Shown one piece after another: positions 5,932 through 6,603 of a stretch of DNA of 6,603 nucleotides. Within the stretch, counting starts at the first letter, position 1, and each line of letters starts with the position of its first letter. A program made the position numbers and the translations under genes. Under the pieces are notes generated by a model. That model saw only the letters and a list, made by a program, of their open reading frames with translations, was not told the DNA's origin and ran no database searches. Source of the DNA: Planctomycetota bacterium (lineage in GTDB: Bacteria > Planctomycetota > Phycisphaerae > Sedimentisphaerales > UBA12454). The stretch lies in contig JAHJUV010000071.1 in assembly GCA_018828825.1 (NCBI GenBank), forward strand, positions 1 to 6,603, read 5' to 3'.

Positions 5932-6603
5932 ATGAACAACTATCGGACAGTTTTTTCGCAAATTCTCGATTTTATCCCAAAGCATCAATTCAGAACCTGC
6001 ATCAATCGTTACTGCGGCAACTATCGAGTCAAATCTTTCTCATGCTTCGACCAATATCTGACAATGGCCTTCGCTCAACTAACATACCGAGAAAGCCTAA
6101 GAGATATCGAAATCTGCTTAAGAGCTTTGGACGAGAAACTCTATCGTTGTGGCTTCCGTGGGAAAGTTTCTCGGAACAATTTAGCAAACGCAAACGAGAA
6201 AAGAAACTGGCAAATATATCACGACTTTGCACAAGTTCTGATCGCCAAAGCAAGGCAACTCTATGCCAACGAAGACTTCGGCATTACATTAAAAAACACC
6301 GTCTATGCTTTGGACGCAACCGTGATAGATCTATGCCTGTCACTGTTTCCCTGGGCTCAACATCGCAGGTTCAAAAGTGCTGTAAAGCTCCACACGCTGA
6401 TGGACTTGAAAGGCTCTATACCCACGTTTGTACGAATTACAAGCGGTGCTGTGCACGAAACCACAGTCTTTCGCAATATGCCTCTGGAGCCATTGGCCAT
6501 ATACGTTATGGACAAAGGCTACACAGACTTTGCAACATTATACAGTTTTTCAAAGAGCAACTGCTTCTTTGTCATCAGAGCAAAAAAGAACGCAGTTTAT
6601 TAT
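5932..6603 (+). CDS. IS4-family transposase with DUF4372 N-terminus, partial (3' end beyond window)
   Basis: This is a DDE transposase that would cut and join the ends of its own insertion sequence. The frame is open from the ATG to the last base, giving 224 residues with no stop or frameshift. The family is usually near 370-400 residues, so over a third lies outside. The N-terminus (MNNYRTVFSQILDFIPKHQF, 1-20) and the stretch to about residue 75, with TMAFAQLTYRESLRDIE (44-60), match the DUF4372 domain. The catalytic domain starts near 120. YALDATVIDL (125-134) carries the first acidic residue D128, LHTLMDLKGSIP (152-163) is a typical family motif, and VMDKGYTD (192-199) carries the second, D194. 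The glutamate of the triad and the YREK region would lie downstream and cannot be checked. The part seen looks intact, so the element may be active. Confidence 0.88.
   Translation, partial: MNNYRTVFSQILDFIPKHQFRTCINRYCGNYRVKSFSCFDQYLTMAFAQLTYRESLRDIEICLRALDEKLYRCGFRGKVSRNNLANANEKRNWQIYHDFAQVLIAKARQLYANEDFGITLKNTVYALDATVIDLCLSLFPWAQHRRFKSAVKLHTLMDLKGSIPTFVRITSGAVHETTVFRNMPLEPLAIYVMDKGYTDFATLYSFSKSNCFFVIRAKKNAVYY

Larger units (their letters stand above)
5788..6603 (+). mobile_element. IS4-family insertion sequence, left part, cut by the window edge
   Basis: The element is inferred from the transposase at 5932. The left end is placed near 5788 because the base composition and the sequence AGTACTGTCCCATTAACTT look like a terminal repeat, and the distance to the gene (about 140 bp) is plausible. 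The right end, its inverted repeat and the target duplication lie outside the window, so the boundary is a guess. Transcription points away from glgP. Confidence 0.6.

Noticed and set aside
6029..6253. 74-codon minus-strand frame
   Set aside because: It is antisense to the transposase, which has clear family motifs in the other strand.

Overview
The window is a stretch of bacterial chromosome of moderate GC content. It holds two complete housekeeping genes and one tRNA gene, all on the minus strand, plus the start of an insertion sequence on the plus strand. I cannot name the organism. The proteins and the degenerate intergenic repeats would fit a Planctomycetota (Phycisphaerae-like) genome, but this is a weak impression. 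No lineage-specific marker is present.

Layout from left to right: positions 1-177 hold no supportable gene. A tRNA-Pro(GGG) gene lies at 178-252 on the minus strand, with its own promoter-like sequence (262-290) in the 40-bp gap behind lon. A full-length ATP-dependent protease Lon (lon, 293-2692, minus) has all of its ATPase and Ser-Lys protease residues. A 159-bp spacer (2693-2851) follows, with three GCTTRCC repeats and an A/T-only perfect inverted repeat. A complete alpha-glucan phosphorylase of the DUF3417/GT35 type (glgP, 2852-5461, minus) comes next. Then comes about 470 bp of non-coding, repeat-bearing DNA. Its right part is probably the left end of an IS4-family insertion sequence. 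The transposase (DUF4372 plus DDE domain) starts at 5932 and runs off the right edge.

Transcription on the minus strand runs glgP, then lon, then tRNA-Pro. No GC-rich hairpin terminator separates them, so read-through is possible, although promoter-like sequences precede lon and the tRNA. Lon degrades damaged and regulatory proteins. GlgP releases glucose-1-phosphate from storage glucan. Nothing suggests the two form one pathway.

I did not find a new multi-gene system. The most unusual observation is a sharp change of synonymous codon use inside the intact glgP gene near position 3592. Codons ending in A rise from 10 to 46 per hundred across the boundary, and all Lys codons flip from AAG to AAA. 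This may be the footprint of recombination with a divergent homologue. A second observation is that lon has no visible ribosome binding site and has a TAAAAT box only 8 nt before its ATG, which could mean a leaderless transcript.
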